Below, piece by piece: positions 26,251 to 36,900 of a stretch of DNA of 64,000 nucleotides. The translations under genes were made by a program, and so were the position numbers. Each line of letters begins with the position of its first letter. Within the stretch, counting starts at the first letter, position 1. Below the pieces are notes generated by a model, which was not told where the DNA came from, searched no databases, and worked only from the letters and a program-made list of their open reading frames with translations. Origin of the DNA: an uncultured Alistipes sp. (lineage in GTDB: Bacteria; Bacteroidota; Bacteroidia; Bacteroidales; Rikenellaceae); NCBI GenBank assembly GCA_900769405.1, contig CAAGGL010000026.1, positions 1 to 64,000 on the forward strand. Reading direction: 5' to 3'.

Positions 26251-27720
26251 CTACTCTACGAAGGTGTAGCTTGCAGAGCGCCCATTCGGATAGATGCCGT
26301 CGATCGATGTGATCTTCTCGTTGATCTTCGAGAGGTCGTTGACCGAGCGAACCGGGCGATCGTTGATGTGCGTAATGATGAATCCCTCACGCACTCGCGC
26401 CTTCGCCAGCAAGCCGCCCTGCTTGATCTGAGTCACCTGCAATCCGCCCTTGATATCCAATTCGCGCATTGCTCGCTCGTTCACCGCAGCAAACTTGCCA
26501 CCCAGCGACTGCTCAACATCGACATCGTCTTTCGAGATGAGTTCTGCTTTACCTGCTTTATTACGTAAAACAACCTCAAAATGTTTCATATCATCGCCTC
26601 TTTTTACCGAAATTTTTACCTTATCGTTGGGACGATGTTTACCAATCTGCTCAGACAACGTAGCACGATCGTTGATTTTCACGCCGTTAATCGACATTAT
26701 CACGTCACCCTTGCGGATTCCTGCTGCCGATGCTGCACCTTCAGGATCGACCGAAGCCACGTATGCTCCACCGATCTCCTTGATGCCGCTCTCCTCGCCC
26801 TGCTCATCAATGAAGGCCTGATCGACGGGACGATAGCTGATACCCAGCATTGCGCGCTGCACGATGCCGTACTCCTTCAAGTCGATAACGACCTTCTTGA
26901 CGATCGACTCGGGCACAGCGAACGAGTAACCGATATAACTACCTGTCGATGATTTGATTACGGTATTGATACCTACCAACTCGCCACGGGTATTGACCAG
27001 TGCACCGCCCGAATTACCGGGGTTCACCGCCGCGTCGGTCTGGATAAACGACTCGATACTGAACTCGTTGGGGATCACGTTCAGCTGGCGAGCCTTCGCG
27101 CTCACGATACCTGCCGTAATGGTCGATTGCAGGTCGAACGGGCTGCCGATTGCCAGCACCCACTCGCCCAAACGCAGAGCGTCCGAGCTACCGAACGGAA
27201 TGGTCGGCAGTTTCTCGCCCTCGATCTTGATCAGCGCCACGTCGGTCGTGGGATCGGTACCGATAATCTTCGCATCGAACACGCGGTTGTCGTTCAACTT
27301 CACGCGCAACTTCGATGCATTCTCCACAACGTGGTTATTGGTCACGATGTAACCGTCCTCCGAGATGATCACACCCGAACCGCCCGAACGGCGCTCCTGA
27401 GGCTGCATCGAGCCGCCACCCTGCGGACCAAAGAAGAAATCGAAGAAGGGATCCGACTGACGGCTATACTGCACCTCCTCGGTCTTCTCGATATTGACAA
27501 CGGCCTTCACGGCATTCTCCGCCGCGTAGGTCAGGTCGGGATAGTTCTGTGCATCGTATGCCGTGAAGTGCGAGCCGACGCTATCCGATGCAAACTCGGT
27601 GGTGGCGTGTGGCGCAGTGGCCTCTGCCTCGCCCTTCTGATTGGTAACAAAATAGGCCGACGCTGCACCTGTCAGTGCCGACGCTGCCAGCGCAGCAATA
27701 AAAAACATACTCCTTTTCAT
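26251..27720 (-). CDS. htrA: DegP/HtrA-family periplasmic serine protease
   Basis: Periplasmic protease and chaperone that removes misfolded envelope proteins. A signal peptide or anchor (about 1-22) precedes a trypsin-like domain with the catalytic triad: His in TNNHVVENAS, Asp in DPTTDVALIK, Ser in NPGNSGGALV. Two PDZ domains follow (about 285-385 and 395-485), as in DegP-type (Do) proteases. The Met- and Gly-rich FFGPQGGGSMQPQ stretch is the LA loop position. Length 489 fits. It lies upstream of rpoD but a strong terminator separates them. Confidence 0.94.
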   Translation of the reverse strand: MKRSMFFIAALAASALTGAASAYFVTNQKGEAEATAPHATTEFASDSVGSHFTAYDAQNYPDLTYAAENAVKAVVNIEKTEEVQYSRQSDPFFDFFFGPQGGGSMQPQERRSGGSGVIISEDGYIVTNNHVVENASKLRVKLNDNRVFDAKIIGTDPTTDVALIKIEGEKLPTIPFGSSDALRLGEWVLAIGSPFDLQSTITAGIVSAKARQLNVIPNEFSIESFIQTDAAVNPGNSGGALVNTRGELVGINTVIKSSTGSYIGYSFAVPESIVKKVVIDLKEYGIVQRAMLGISYRPVDQAFIDEQGEESGIKEIGGAYVASVDPEGAASAAGIRKGDVIMSINGVKINDRATLSEQIGKHRPNDKVKISVKRGDDMKHFEVVLRNKAGKAELISKDDVDVEQSLGGKFAAVNERAMRELDIKGGLQVTQIKQGGLLAKARVREGFIITHINDRPVRSVNDLSKINEKITSIDGIYPNGRSASYTFVE

Positions 27721-27942
27721 AACATTAGTGTTTTCTTACATTTTTAATAATACAAAAAGGCAATGTGCTCCATAGGCAAAAGTTGGTTGTTTTCAATTTT
27801 GATTTCACACATCAAACGCAATAAGTTTACAAATATTGCGCAAGATATGCATTTTTTTACCCAAAAAGAACAGCCCCTCCGCCATATGGGCGGGTTTTAC
27901 TATTTTCGGCTGTTAGAATTCCAACTACACGTATAAAAAACA
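27721..27942. other. Spacer upstream of htrA with a compound palindrome
   Basis: No gene is visible. AACAGCC (27869-27875) pairs with GGCTGTT (27908-27914), and inside it CCGCC (27879-27883) pairs with GGCGG (27889-27893), making a two-level hairpin without a T run. The AT-rich part nearer htrA (27721-27860) should hold its promoter, but no TAnnTTTG with proper spacing is seen, which would fit an envelope-stress sigma factor. Confidence 0.4.
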
Positions 27943-27971
27943 GAACTGCCCTCCTATCCGAAAGGCAGTTC
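27935..27971 (-). terminator. Terminator of the nuclease/TonB operon
   Basis: Perfect 8-bp stem GAACTGCC/GGCAGTTC (27943-27950 with 27964-27971) followed on the minus strand by a T run (27935-27940). It lies past the DUF5689 gene, the last of five. Confidence 0.8.
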
Positions 27972-27997
27972 CATTTTAACACCTGATCGCGCTCTGT

Positions 27998-28864
27998 TTA
28001 CTTCACGATCTCGATATCCTCCAACGAGTTGATCGAAATCTGGAATGCGGGCTGACCTCCTGCATAGTAAACCATAATACCCTCAATATTGCAAACCGTG
28101 CCCTTTGCGGGGGTCTTCTCGCCTGCAAACTTCGAGTAACCGCTCGAACGAACATTGATCTTGGTGCCGTTCACCGTGAAGATGGCGTTGCCATACTTAC
28201 CAACCGACGACTCACCCTTGTAGTCCTTATTCGCCCAAGTATCGATAGCGATGTCGCCACCACCCATCGTTCCGTCACGATCGTAGAAGGTACAACCCTC
28301 GAACACGGCATTCTCAAAACGCACCCACTTGCCATAGCTGCTCACGGGAATCTGACCATTGCTCAGGTCCAAAGGCTGCACGCGCTCGCCCTTTGCGCCC
28401 TTTGCAATCACCAGGTCGATCACTGCCTGAGGCTCGATATACGACGTTTCGTAGTCGTAGTTCTCGGGGATCGCACCGCCAAGATTGACCATACCGCCAT
28501 AGCTGCCCATACGCAGACCATTAGCCTTGACATAGATCGTCTGACCGAGTTTATAGTCGTTGTAAAGACCCGACTTGCCGATACGGAGCTCGATACCGCC
28601 TGTCTCGTCCTGAATAAACATATTCTTATAGAAGTTACCCGTCTCGTCGCTCGTGGTAACCTTACCTGCAATGATGATATTTTCGGTAATATCGAACGCA
28701 CCACCACGCTCATTGAACATCGCCTTGAAGTCGGCAATGGTGTGAGTCGGAGTCAGCGTAACCGTCGGATCGACTGCCGGAGTGTCGAAATCCTCGTAGC
28801 AAGCCGTCATCATCAGCGCGGCTGCAATGCCAAGTATATACTTTTTTGCACTCATAGTTTTCAT
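27998..28864 (-). CDS. DUF5689 lipoprotein of the nuclease/TonB operon
   Basis: A 288-residue exported protein. The N-terminus is a lipoprotein signal (AALMMTACYED, lipidated Cys at about 22). Most of the rest is a DUF5689-type OB-like beta domain: TIADFKAMF, then IIIAGKVTTSDETGNFYKNM, FIQDETGGIELRI and YKLGQTIYVKANGL, repeated strand-turn units like those in proteins next to extracellular nucleases. No catalytic motif is visible, so it may bind substrate at the surface next to the TonB receptor encoded just upstream (15 bases). Function is inference from context. Confidence 0.75.
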   Translation of the reverse strand: MKTMSAKKYILGIAAALMMTACYEDFDTPAVDPTVTLTPTHTIADFKAMFNERGGAFDITENIIIAGKVTTSDETGNFYKNMFIQDETGGIELRIGKSGLYNDYKLGQTIYVKANGLRMGSYGGMVNLGGAIPENYDYETSYIEPQAVIDLVIAKGAKGERVQPLDLSNGQIPVSSYGKWVRFENAVFEGCTFYDRDGTMGGGDIAIDTWANKDYKGESSVGKYGNAIFTVNGTKINVRSSGYSKFAGEKTPAKGTVCNIEGIMVYYAGGQPAFQISINSLEDIEIVK

Positions 28865-28879
28865 TTTTGTTTTAGTCGA

Positions 28880-31666
28880 TTAGAAACGGAAATATACATT
28901 CAGATAGTAGGTCGTACCCATCAGATAGAAATACTTCGAGTCGAAGCGATCGTACTTAACCGTCGTACCGCTCTCGTCCTCGCGAAGACGCATCTGCTCG
29001 TAACCACCCGTGCGGATCGTGCGGTTGTTCAACAGGTTGTTGATCTGCAAGCTCACGCCCAGATTGTACTTACGATTGACAATGTACCAATTCTTACCGA
29101 TGTTGGCATTGAGCACAAAGGCGTTGTCGAAACGCTCCTGCGCGGTCATCTCCTTGACCGAAGCCAAGTTCTCCTCGTAGCTGTTCGACGAGAAGATACG
29201 ACCCGTCAGAGCCTTATCGGTACGATACAACGGGTTCATCGACAGATACAGCGCGTTGTAGTAGTTGAAGTCGATACCTGCGTAGATATTATTCGAGGTG
29301 CGCAACGACAGACCCAGGTTAGCTGCGGTCTGCGGCGTGCTCTCGACGTGGTAACCCTTCCAATAGACCTTCTCGCCCGACATCACGATCTCGGCCGAGT
29401 TGTCAGCCGTCTGCGTAATGAGCGGATTCGAGGTGTAGCGGTAGTCACCATAGCTGACTGCACCATTCAGGTTCAGGAACTTGAACAGAGGAATCGAGAA
29501 ACCTACCTCAACACCCGCATAGCGGCTGTCGATATTGCTCATCGCGAAGTTGGTGAAGGTCGATTGCAGATCGTCGTAGAAGCTGATCACCTTCGAGCGA
29601 TCCTCGATGGTGGTGTAGTAACCCGAAACGCGAGCCTTGAAACCACCCACGTGCAGATCATAGGTCAAATCGGCACTGAAAACCTTCTCGGTGGTCAGGT
29701 CGGGGGTTACGCTGTTGCGCGTACGGGGCGACACAAACGACGACTGGAACGACGGAGCCTGCTGCATATAGGCAACCGACGCTGTCAGCGAGTTGGCACC
29801 CGAGATCTTGTACGACAACGAACCCTTCGCCTTATACTCGAAGAAGTTGAGCTTCTGGCTTGCGCCCTGCGAGTTATCCTCGAAGCTACCCTTGCGGTAC
29901 AGACCCTCGCGCCACTGGCTTACATAGCCGGCCTCACCTGCCACGAAACCCTCCAAGCGAGCAGTGTTGTAGTTCCAAATACCCCACACCTTAGCATCGC
30001 GAACGTGTGCGTAGTAGTCGTAACCATACTTATCGCCCTCCTTAACAATCGGAGCGTGACCGTTAGCCTCGTAGTAATCCAAGTTGTTCTGCATCACGCG
30101 CTCGCCAACGAAATCGCGCTCGGCATACTTATCGACGTCGAGCCAATAGTCGCCACCCAGCAGATCCTTCATCTTCTTGTAGTACTCGGTGCGGTTGTAG
30201 CGCGCATCAAGACCCATATTCAGACGATGACCACCACGCAGCATCTTGATCCACTGCACCTTGAAGTTCGCATCGCGCTGATCGGTATGACGCTCCTCGA
30301 TAACATAGTTCGAGCGACGAAGACCATTCAGACCCGCGATCGTCGACTCCTCGGTAACGTTACCATAGTTATTATTATAGAGGCGATCCCAATTGATCTG
30401 TCGGGTACCCCAATCTGCACCCCACGCCCAACGAACGATATCGGCCTTCTCGTAGTCGCCCTGACGCTCGAAATAGCTGGGCAGGTTGCGATAGTAATCG
30501 GGACGAGGATCGGCGCCATCGTACCAATCGAGTGCCGAGTAACCATTGCGACCGAAACGGTACGACACAGTCGCCATCAGGGTCGAAGTGGTACTGGGAG
30601 TAAAGTAGTAGTTGAGCATCGCGATCGGCTCGTGGAAATTACGGATACGGGCGTTGCGCTTCTTATCAACCTGATAACCCCAATTCGAGTTATAGTAGTT
30701 GCTGCCGACCATATCGTAAACCTCCTGCGTCGAGGCGTTCTGCACACCACGCTGCGTGGGAGCACCCAACACCGTCAATGCAAAACGGTGGCAGCGATTC
30801 AGACGCTTCTCAATCGATGCGAAGTAACCGTAAGCATTGTAATAGGTGCCGTTGATCCAATCGTTACCACCCTGACGGGTCGAGAAGGTCAAGGCGTATG
30901 CCCAACCGTTATCCAGCTGACCCGATGCGTAGCTTACCATCACGCGGAAGCGGTAGTTGTTGTTGGCATTTACCACACTTGCGCGGAAACCCTTACGCAT
31001 CTGCGAAGCGCGTGCATTGATGTTCGTAACGCCACCAATACCGCCTACACCATAGTCCGAAACACCCAGCGCCGACGATACCTCCTGGTTGCGCGTCGCC
31101 TCGTTCAGACCCGACCACAGCGACCAAGGACCATAGCCCGTCAATGCATCGTTGAAATAGACACCATTCAGGTAGGTGCCCTCCATCTCCGAGTCGTAAC
31201 CACGCGGACGGAAGCGCATCTCACCGAACTGATAGCCTGCGATGTTGTTAAAGACATCCTTCGATGCCGACAACGACGAGGGCATCACCTGTGCGTCATT
31301 TGCGGTCTCGGTATCGAACTCGGCAAAGAAATCATCGCCCATATCGGTCGCCATAATAGCACTCGACATCGGGATAAGATTGATATCCTTCACCGACTCG
31401 CCGACCTTGACCATCAACGTAACCGTCTCAAAATCGGTAGCCTCGAAAGTCAATCGGTAGTCACCTGCCGCCAAACCTTCAATCGAAAACTCACCCTGCG
31501 CATTGGTATAGACCACCTTGTCGGTCGGCGTGATGCTGACCTTCACCTGATCAATGGCTGTTCGACCCACGCGTTGCACGGCACGACCCTTAATACCACC
31601 GTCCTGCGCCCAAGCACCGACCGTGAAAAGGGTAAAGAGTAGAATTAAAAGATGTTTGATCTTCAT
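28880..31666 (-). CDS. TonB-dependent outer membrane receptor
   Basis: A 928-residue outer-membrane transporter with a signal peptide (about 1-20, ending GAWAQ), a carboxypeptidase-regulatory-like beta-sandwich (about 22-100, AVQRVGRTAIDQVKVSITPT onward), a plug domain (about 120-230: RFRPRGYDSEMEGTYLNGVYF, SSALGVSDYGVGGIGGVTNI) and a large beta-barrel ending in an aromatic residue (YFRF). No SusD partner is encoded nearby, so it is not a typical glycan system. In the operon it follows two exported nuclease-like proteins, so the imported ligand may be oligonucleotides, nucleosides or phosphate-containing fragments; that is inference. Confidence 0.88.
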   Translation of the reverse strand: MKIKHLLILLFTLFTVGAWAQDGGIKGRAVQRVGRTAIDQVKVSITPTDKVVYTNAQGEFSIEGLAAGDYRLTFEATDFETVTLMVKVGESVKDINLIPMSSAIMATDMGDDFFAEFDTETANDAQVMPSSLSASKDVFNNIAGYQFGEMRFRPRGYDSEMEGTYLNGVYFNDALTGYGPWSLWSGLNEATRNQEVSSALGVSDYGVGGIGGVTNINARASQMRKGFRASVVNANNNYRFRVMVSYASGQLDNGWAYALTFSTRQGGNDWINGTYYNAYGYFASIEKRLNRCHRFALTVLGAPTQRGVQNASTQEVYDMVGSNYYNSNWGYQVDKKRNARIRNFHEPIAMLNYYFTPSTTSTLMATVSYRFGRNGYSALDWYDGADPRPDYYRNLPSYFERQGDYEKADIVRWAWGADWGTRQINWDRLYNNNYGNVTEESTIAGLNGLRRSNYVIEERHTDQRDANFKVQWIKMLRGGHRLNMGLDARYNRTEYYKKMKDLLGGDYWLDVDKYAERDFVGERVMQNNLDYYEANGHAPIVKEGDKYGYDYYAHVRDAKVWGIWNYNTARLEGFVAGEAGYVSQWREGLYRKGSFEDNSQGASQKLNFFEYKAKGSLSYKISGANSLTASVAYMQQAPSFQSSFVSPRTRNSVTPDLTTEKVFSADLTYDLHVGGFKARVSGYYTTIEDRSKVISFYDDLQSTFTNFAMSNIDSRYAGVEVGFSIPLFKFLNLNGAVSYGDYRYTSNPLITQTADNSAEIVMSGEKVYWKGYHVESTPQTAANLGLSLRTSNNIYAGIDFNYYNALYLSMNPLYRTDKALTGRIFSSNSYEENLASVKEMTAQERFDNAFVLNANIGKNWYIVNRKYNLGVSLQINNLLNNRTIRTGGYEQMRLREDESGTTVKYDRFDSKYFYLMGTTYYLNVYFRF

Positions 31667-31678
31667 ATTATTTTAGTT

Positions 31679-32728
31679 TTATTTGCTGATGAATATGTAC
31701 ACGGGCAGGTGATCGCTATAACCACCCTGAAAATCGTTACCCACGAACGTACGCAGAGGATAGCCCTTATACTGTCCCGATTGCTGGAACAGGAACGAGG
31801 CACGATAGATATTTCCGTAGAATTTGGGCATTGTACCCTTTTGCAGGCGCAACTCGCCCGACTTGGCATTGACCAAATTCTCGCTCACAACGATATTGTC
31901 GAAGATGTTCCACGCATCCTGATAGGCCAAAGTGCCGTAACCCGCTTTGAGCATCGCCCAGAACGGATTGAACAGATCACCCTCCTTCAACTCCTTGACC
32001 TTCTGCTTGGCATTGAGCACCTCGGCCATACTCGGATCGAACGGATCGTCGTTGAAGTCACCCATCATCACCACCTTACAAGCGGGATTGACGCGATGGA
32101 TCGAGTCCGCCGCATCGCGCATAACCTTAGCCGCCGCACGACGCTTGGGATCCGACGCTGCCTGACCACCGCTGCGCGAAGGCCAATGGGTAACCATAAA
32201 GCAGAACTGCTCGCCCTCGATCTTACCCCACATCAGCACCACATCGCGTGTGCGCATATTCGGGAACTCGGCCATCTTAACCGGCAGTGCCGACTGACCC
32301 TCGAACTCGAAACGGTCGGGACGATACAGGAACGCCACATCGACACCGCGACGGTCGGGCGAGTCGTGGTGGCAGATACGATAGTTGCCGTTGATCAGCT
32401 TGCCCTGCACGATAATATCCTCCAACACATTACGGTTCTCGATCTCCGAAAGACCGATCACCGCCGGGAAATCGCGGTTAGCCGTCGCAACGCCCATCAG
32501 CACCTGCTCGATATTCTGCAACTTGCGGGTATATTTCGACGTATTCCACGCCTTTGCAGCATTGGGCAGAAACTCCTCATCGTTGATGTCGGGATCGTTC
32601 AACGTATCGAACAGATTCTCTACGTTGTAGAACATCACCGTGTGGGTCTTCTGCGCCGAAGCCTCGAAGCCTGCAAGCACCATTATCGCTACGAACGAGA
32701 TGGTTAGTATTTGATTAATTTTCTTCAT
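31679..32728 (-). CDS. Exported endonuclease/exonuclease/phosphatase (EEP) family protein
   Basis: Secreted Mg-dependent phosphoesterase of the DNase I-like fold. A signal peptide (about 1-25, ending FEASAQ, no lipobox Cys) is followed by an EEP domain with MFYNVENLFDT, the catalytic-type GDFNDDPFDPS and the C-terminal GYSDHLPVYIFI with the catalytic His. At 349 aa it matches bacterial secreted EEP proteins that degrade DNA, RNA or phosphodiesters. Lying 15 bases after the non-specific nuclease gene and 12 before the TonB receptor, it probably acts on the same extracellular polymer. Confidence 0.88.
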   Translation of the reverse strand: MKKINQILTISFVAIMVLAGFEASAQKTHTVMFYNVENLFDTLNDPDINDEEFLPNAAKAWNTSKYTRKLQNIEQVLMGVATANRDFPAVIGLSEIENRNVLEDIIVQGKLINGNYRICHHDSPDRRGVDVAFLYRPDRFEFEGQSALPVKMAEFPNMRTRDVVLMWGKIEGEQFCFMVTHWPSRSGGQAASDPKRRAAAKVMRDAADSIHRVNPACKVVMMGDFNDDPFDPSMAEVLNAKQKVKELKEGDLFNPFWAMLKAGYGTLAYQDAWNIFDNIVVSENLVNAKSGELRLQKGTMPKFYGNIYRASFLFQQSGQYKGYPLRTFVGNDFQGGYSDHLPVYIFISK

Positions 32729-32743
32729 TTTACGCTCAGTTAA

Positions 32744-33928
32744 TTATAAACCCCAACGCGCAACATCGCGCTGCGACTTGACCTCAGCCGAAATCTGCGG
32801 GAAGAAGGTGAAGCCCGTCATTCGCTCGATGTCGGCAACACTCTTGGTGTCCGAAGCTCGCGGATTCGAGTGGCTGTACGCCCTATTCTCGTACCAGAAA
32901 CCGATAGCGGTTGCATTCGAGCTATCGACTGCCTTGCCCGTATTACCCGACTTGGTGCGCAACAGAACCTTGAAGTAGGCCTTCGGAACAGCGACCTGAC
33001 CACCATTGCGGTTGTTCACCCACTTGACACTTGCGTCGTCTTCGGTGGTCATCACGCAACCCGTAACAACATACAGCGTATCGCGACAAACATATTCGTT
33101 ACGGATCTTGTTTTCGAGGTTGTTCCAAACACCCTGATTCATACCTGCACCCACCTGAGCCGTCATATTGGTGTAGTAGAAGGTCTGCGAATTCATATCG
33201 TACGACGCCAAACGATCTGCCGACGCCACCTGATGACCTCGGTCATAACCATTGCTCATACCCTTCTCCATATTGACCTGATACTTGGCAGGGATCAACG
33301 GATCGTAGCTCCACGCATCGGTGCGATCGACTGCCTTGCGGGTGTAGCACTCGTGCAACGGATAGGCAATCCACAACGCCGCCTTGACATCGGGGTCGTA
33401 GCACATCGAGTAGTTGCGCATCGTCTTGCCGGCAGCCGAGGTCATATGGGTAACATAGATGTTACCATCGCCCTCGTTCACTTCGGGCATCTCGGGCCAC
33501 ACCGCCTTTTCGTAGTCGATTTCGGGAGCCTCGACCTGCACAAATGCACCCTGACGCATCGTCAGCGTAACGGTGGTCGTACCCTCGAACTCAACCTCAA
33601 TGGTCGTTGTGCGGGCACTCGATGCACCATTCGATGCGATGTAGAGCGCCACGGCACCATTACCCTGTCCCTGAGTGTAGTAGTGGTACTCGTCGTAATC
33701 AAACCACGCCCAATCGTCAGCCACGCGCGCGGTCCACTTTTGCGACGCAGGCGCTGTGATCTGCACAAATTGGCTTGCGGTGTTCCACTCGACCTGCTCG
33801 CCGACCGAGAGTTTGGCCTTACATTTAGCCGCAGGGTCGTCGGGCAGATTCGGCTCGCCACAGCAGGTACCAATCACCGCCGCCGCAAGAGCAATCACAA
33901 CACCGAGTATTTTCTTGTAGTTCTTCAT
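32744..33928 (-). CDS. BACON-domain DNA/RNA non-specific endonuclease
   Basis: Exported nuclease of the NucA/Serratia type, cutting DNA and RNA without sequence preference. The catalytic DRGHQVASADR motif (His as general base) is followed by YYTNMTAQVGAGMNQGVW with the metal-binding Asn and WNNLENKIR, all diagnostic. The N-terminal half has a membrane-targeting signal and a BACON-like beta domain (about 40-120: WTARVADDWAWFDYDEY, then VTLTMRQGAFVQVE). The signal ends VIGTCCGEP, close to a lipobox but with an atypical residue before the Cys. Starts at 33940 and 33928 are both possible; the second (MKNYKKILGVV) is the better signal-peptide start and clears the hairpin at 33943-33988. Confidence 0.85.
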   Translation of the reverse strand: MKNYKKILGVVIALAAAVIGTCCGEPNLPDDPAAKCKAKLSVGEQVEWNTASQFVQITAPASQKWTARVADDWAWFDYDEYHYYTQGQGNGAVALYIASNGASSARTTTIEVEFEGTTTVTLTMRQGAFVQVEAPEIDYEKAVWPEMPEVNEGDGNIYVTHMTSAAGKTMRNYSMCYDPDVKAALWIAYPLHECYTRKAVDRTDAWSYDPLIPAKYQVNMEKGMSNGYDRGHQVASADRLASYDMNSQTFYYTNMTAQVGAGMNQGVWNNLENKIRNEYVCRDTLYVVTGCVMTTEDDASVKWVNNRNGGQVAVPKAYFKVLLRTKSGNTGKAVDSSNATAIGFWYENRAYSHSNPRASDTKSVADIERMTGFTFFPQISAEVKSQRDVARWGL

Positions 33929-33942
33929 CGAAAAATTCATTA

Positions 33943-33988
33943 ACCAACCTTAGGGGATAGAGAGCTAATGCCCTCTACCCTCGTTGGT
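33943..33988 (-). promoter_or_regulatory. Long hairpin immediately before the nuclease gene
   Basis: The intergenic RNA folds into a long imperfect stem: outer ACCAAC (33943-33948) with GTTGGT (33983-33988), inner GGGG/GATAGAG/GC with its complement around a TAAT loop (33966-33969). Its foot ends 2-3 bases from the first possible start codon of the nuclease. No T run follows. It could lower translation of the nuclease or mark an RNA processing site between operon genes. Confidence 0.6.
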
Positions 33989-33999
33989 CGTATATAGAT

Positions 34000-36900
34000 T
34001 TATTGAGCAGTCATCCACGAAATGTTACCAACAGTAACACGACGAGCACCACTTGTATTGATGAAACGAATTACTGCATTTTCGGTTGCGCCTGTAATTA
34101 CCAATTCACCCGAAGACTTAGCGGTATCAGTACTCTTATATGCGTCAAAATCTTTTTCGAACTTAACTACACCACCAACAAGTACCTGAACTTTGAACTT
34201 CTTACCATTACCGCAATAATCAAACTTCAACTTAGAAACACCCTTTGCAATAGCTGCTGACTCACAGTAAGCATTAACAATCGACGGATCTCCCGTTGCA
34301 GAATTATCTTCTTTCTTACCAATACTAATTGCATCATCAGCCGATGCATAGGCTGCTGTATCATAGCAAGCCATACAACCATACATAGTCCAGTTCAACT
34401 GCTTTGCTTGGAACGAAACTGTACCAGCATACGAAGTTCTATTAAAGCCTGTAAACTGCTCAACTATCCACGTGGGAGTAGTAGGCTCATCGCCCTCGTC
34501 ACCCGTCGAGGGAGCTGCCTGCGAGCAAGCGATCTCGGCCGATGCAACAGCCTCAGCGTCTGCCGATGCAGCCATATAGACCGTTACGGTTGCCGACTTA
34601 GCCTCGGTAGTGGTGTTCTCTGCTGCGGTTACCTTCAAGGTTGTGCCCTCGATAACTGCGGTGAAGTGCTCATCACTGCTCGTTGCAAAGAGTTGATTCT
34701 CGCCCTGGCCTGCTACGGTCAGCTCGACACTCTTGGTCTCACCCTCAGCTACAAACGACATCGAAGTCGATGCAGGAGTGATCTTTGCCTGCTCAACACG
34801 CGCGCCTGTCAAGCCCGCAACATCGTCCAAATTACGAGGAACAATCTGACCTGCATTGCTATATACCGATGCGATACCCTTGATTGTACCATTGCCCGTC
34901 GCCAAATTCACATTGACAAAGACACCTGCTGCCTTCTTAACATAAACGATAAACTGCTGAGCCTCATCGCCATTCACGGTGAACTTATGGCTCGTATTGG
35001 CACTCGACGACGACCATACACCCGAAGTTGCAACGCTCTGTACATTGTCAATCTCAACGGGCATATTGACATACTCAACCAACTTGTCGTAGGTGATCTT
35101 AATCGGAGTTACGGATACACCCTCGCCAATCTTCTCGATCTCCGAGTCGGTGATACCCGTAAGCTGGGGAACACCATAGCGAACCTGTGTCTTTGCCACA
35201 CCTGCCTTCAATGTTACGCGAACCTTATCGCCTGCATTGAACGACGGAGTCTGATTCAAAGGATTATTATAGATTACAACCGCATTATTAGGAGTAGTTG
35301 CTCCCTCGGTCATAACGATCAGGTTATTATAAGTATAGTTGCCACCATCAACATCAGTCAAAACAACGCCCTCGAATACATAATCGCTATCGGCGTCATA
35401 AACAGCCGCGTTCGAGGTCATCGACGCGATCAATTCGGGGATAGTTACACTCGGCGTAGTAGGTTCTTCCTCCTCAGCCGCAGCCGTAGTGAAGGTCTTA
35501 ACCTCACCATAGGTGGTCTGCTCGCCCTGAACGGCGTAAGCGCGGTAGTCGTAGCTGCTCTCCTCAACCAACTCCGACAGAGCAACCGTAAACGTCTCGG
35601 CAACAGCCGCAGCTGCAACCTTCGTGTAATCAGCTGCACCCGACAGACGATACTCAACACCAACCTCAGCAGGTGCCTCGGTTACGCCCGAATACGAACC
35701 TGCCACAGTTGCGGTGGTAGCGGTTACGTCGGTAGCCTCGCCCGTAGTTACGGTCAGCACCTCAACAACTGCCTCAGCAGCACCAAACTCGACATTATCC
35801 AGACGATAGGTATTCGACTTACCCGTGTAGCGGAATGCAACCGCCAAAGCCTTCTCAGCAGCGTACTTGGTCGAGAGATCGAGCGAGTACGAAGTCCAAG
35901 TGTTGATCGGGTTGATCGACTCATCGGTATAGGTGTACGACTCGACAACCTCCCAAGTTGCCGTTGCAACGTCGCCTGCAAAGTCCTTCGACGCTACAAC
36001 CTCGAACTTCGAGTTGTCCTTAGCATCTTTGAAGTACCAAGCCAGGTCGAAGGTCAACTTCTTGCCCTCTGCGTCAGCCACGTTGAACTTGGTCATCACG
36101 GCATAAGCCACAACCTCGCTCATCGACGAGCTGTAAGGAGCAACATTGATATACTTCGAACCGTCGCTATAAGTCTTACCGAACCAGCCCAGATAAGCAT
36201 TTGCGGGCCAGCCTGCGTCGGTCGAAGTGAAGGTCCACTTGCCGCTGGTATAAACCTTATTGTTCTCGACGCTTGCGAAATCATCAGCGAAGTAGGTTAC
36301 GGCTGTTGTGAGATCCTTCTCGGTTGCGAAGTTCTTCACCTCGCCCTTATACTCCTTGCCGTCAACCATTACATAAGCGTAGTACTCGTAGTTGGTACCG
36401 TCGGTCAGCGTGTTGAGCGTTACCGCGAAGGGCGACTGGATAGCCAACGCTTTCTCAACGGTGTAGTCGGCTGCACCCGCAACCTTATAGGCTACACCAA
36501 CCTCCGAGATCGTACCGTCGAACTCGTAGCTACCACCCAGCGTTGCACCACTCTTGGTGATGTCGGTTGCGTCGGCAGTCTTAACCACGGGAACAGACTC
36601 GATCTTCACGTTCTCGTCCTTGGTCGAGAGGGTCAGGTCGTCGATACGGAACTGCTGATCAGCAACCTTCGATACGAACTTCAAGCCTACGATGCTCTCG
36701 CTCTCGGCTACGGTGAACGACGCGGTGGTCAGTTTCCAACCATCGGCTGCGTCGCGGGTCAGCGTCAACTGCTTGTAGGTTGCGCCGCCATCGGTGGTAT
36801 AGTAAGCCTCGAACTCGACGGGATTGTATGCCGTGTAAACGCGCAAGCCCATCGAGAGGTCGATATTCTGAGCGTTACCAACGTTGATATTATTCACAAC

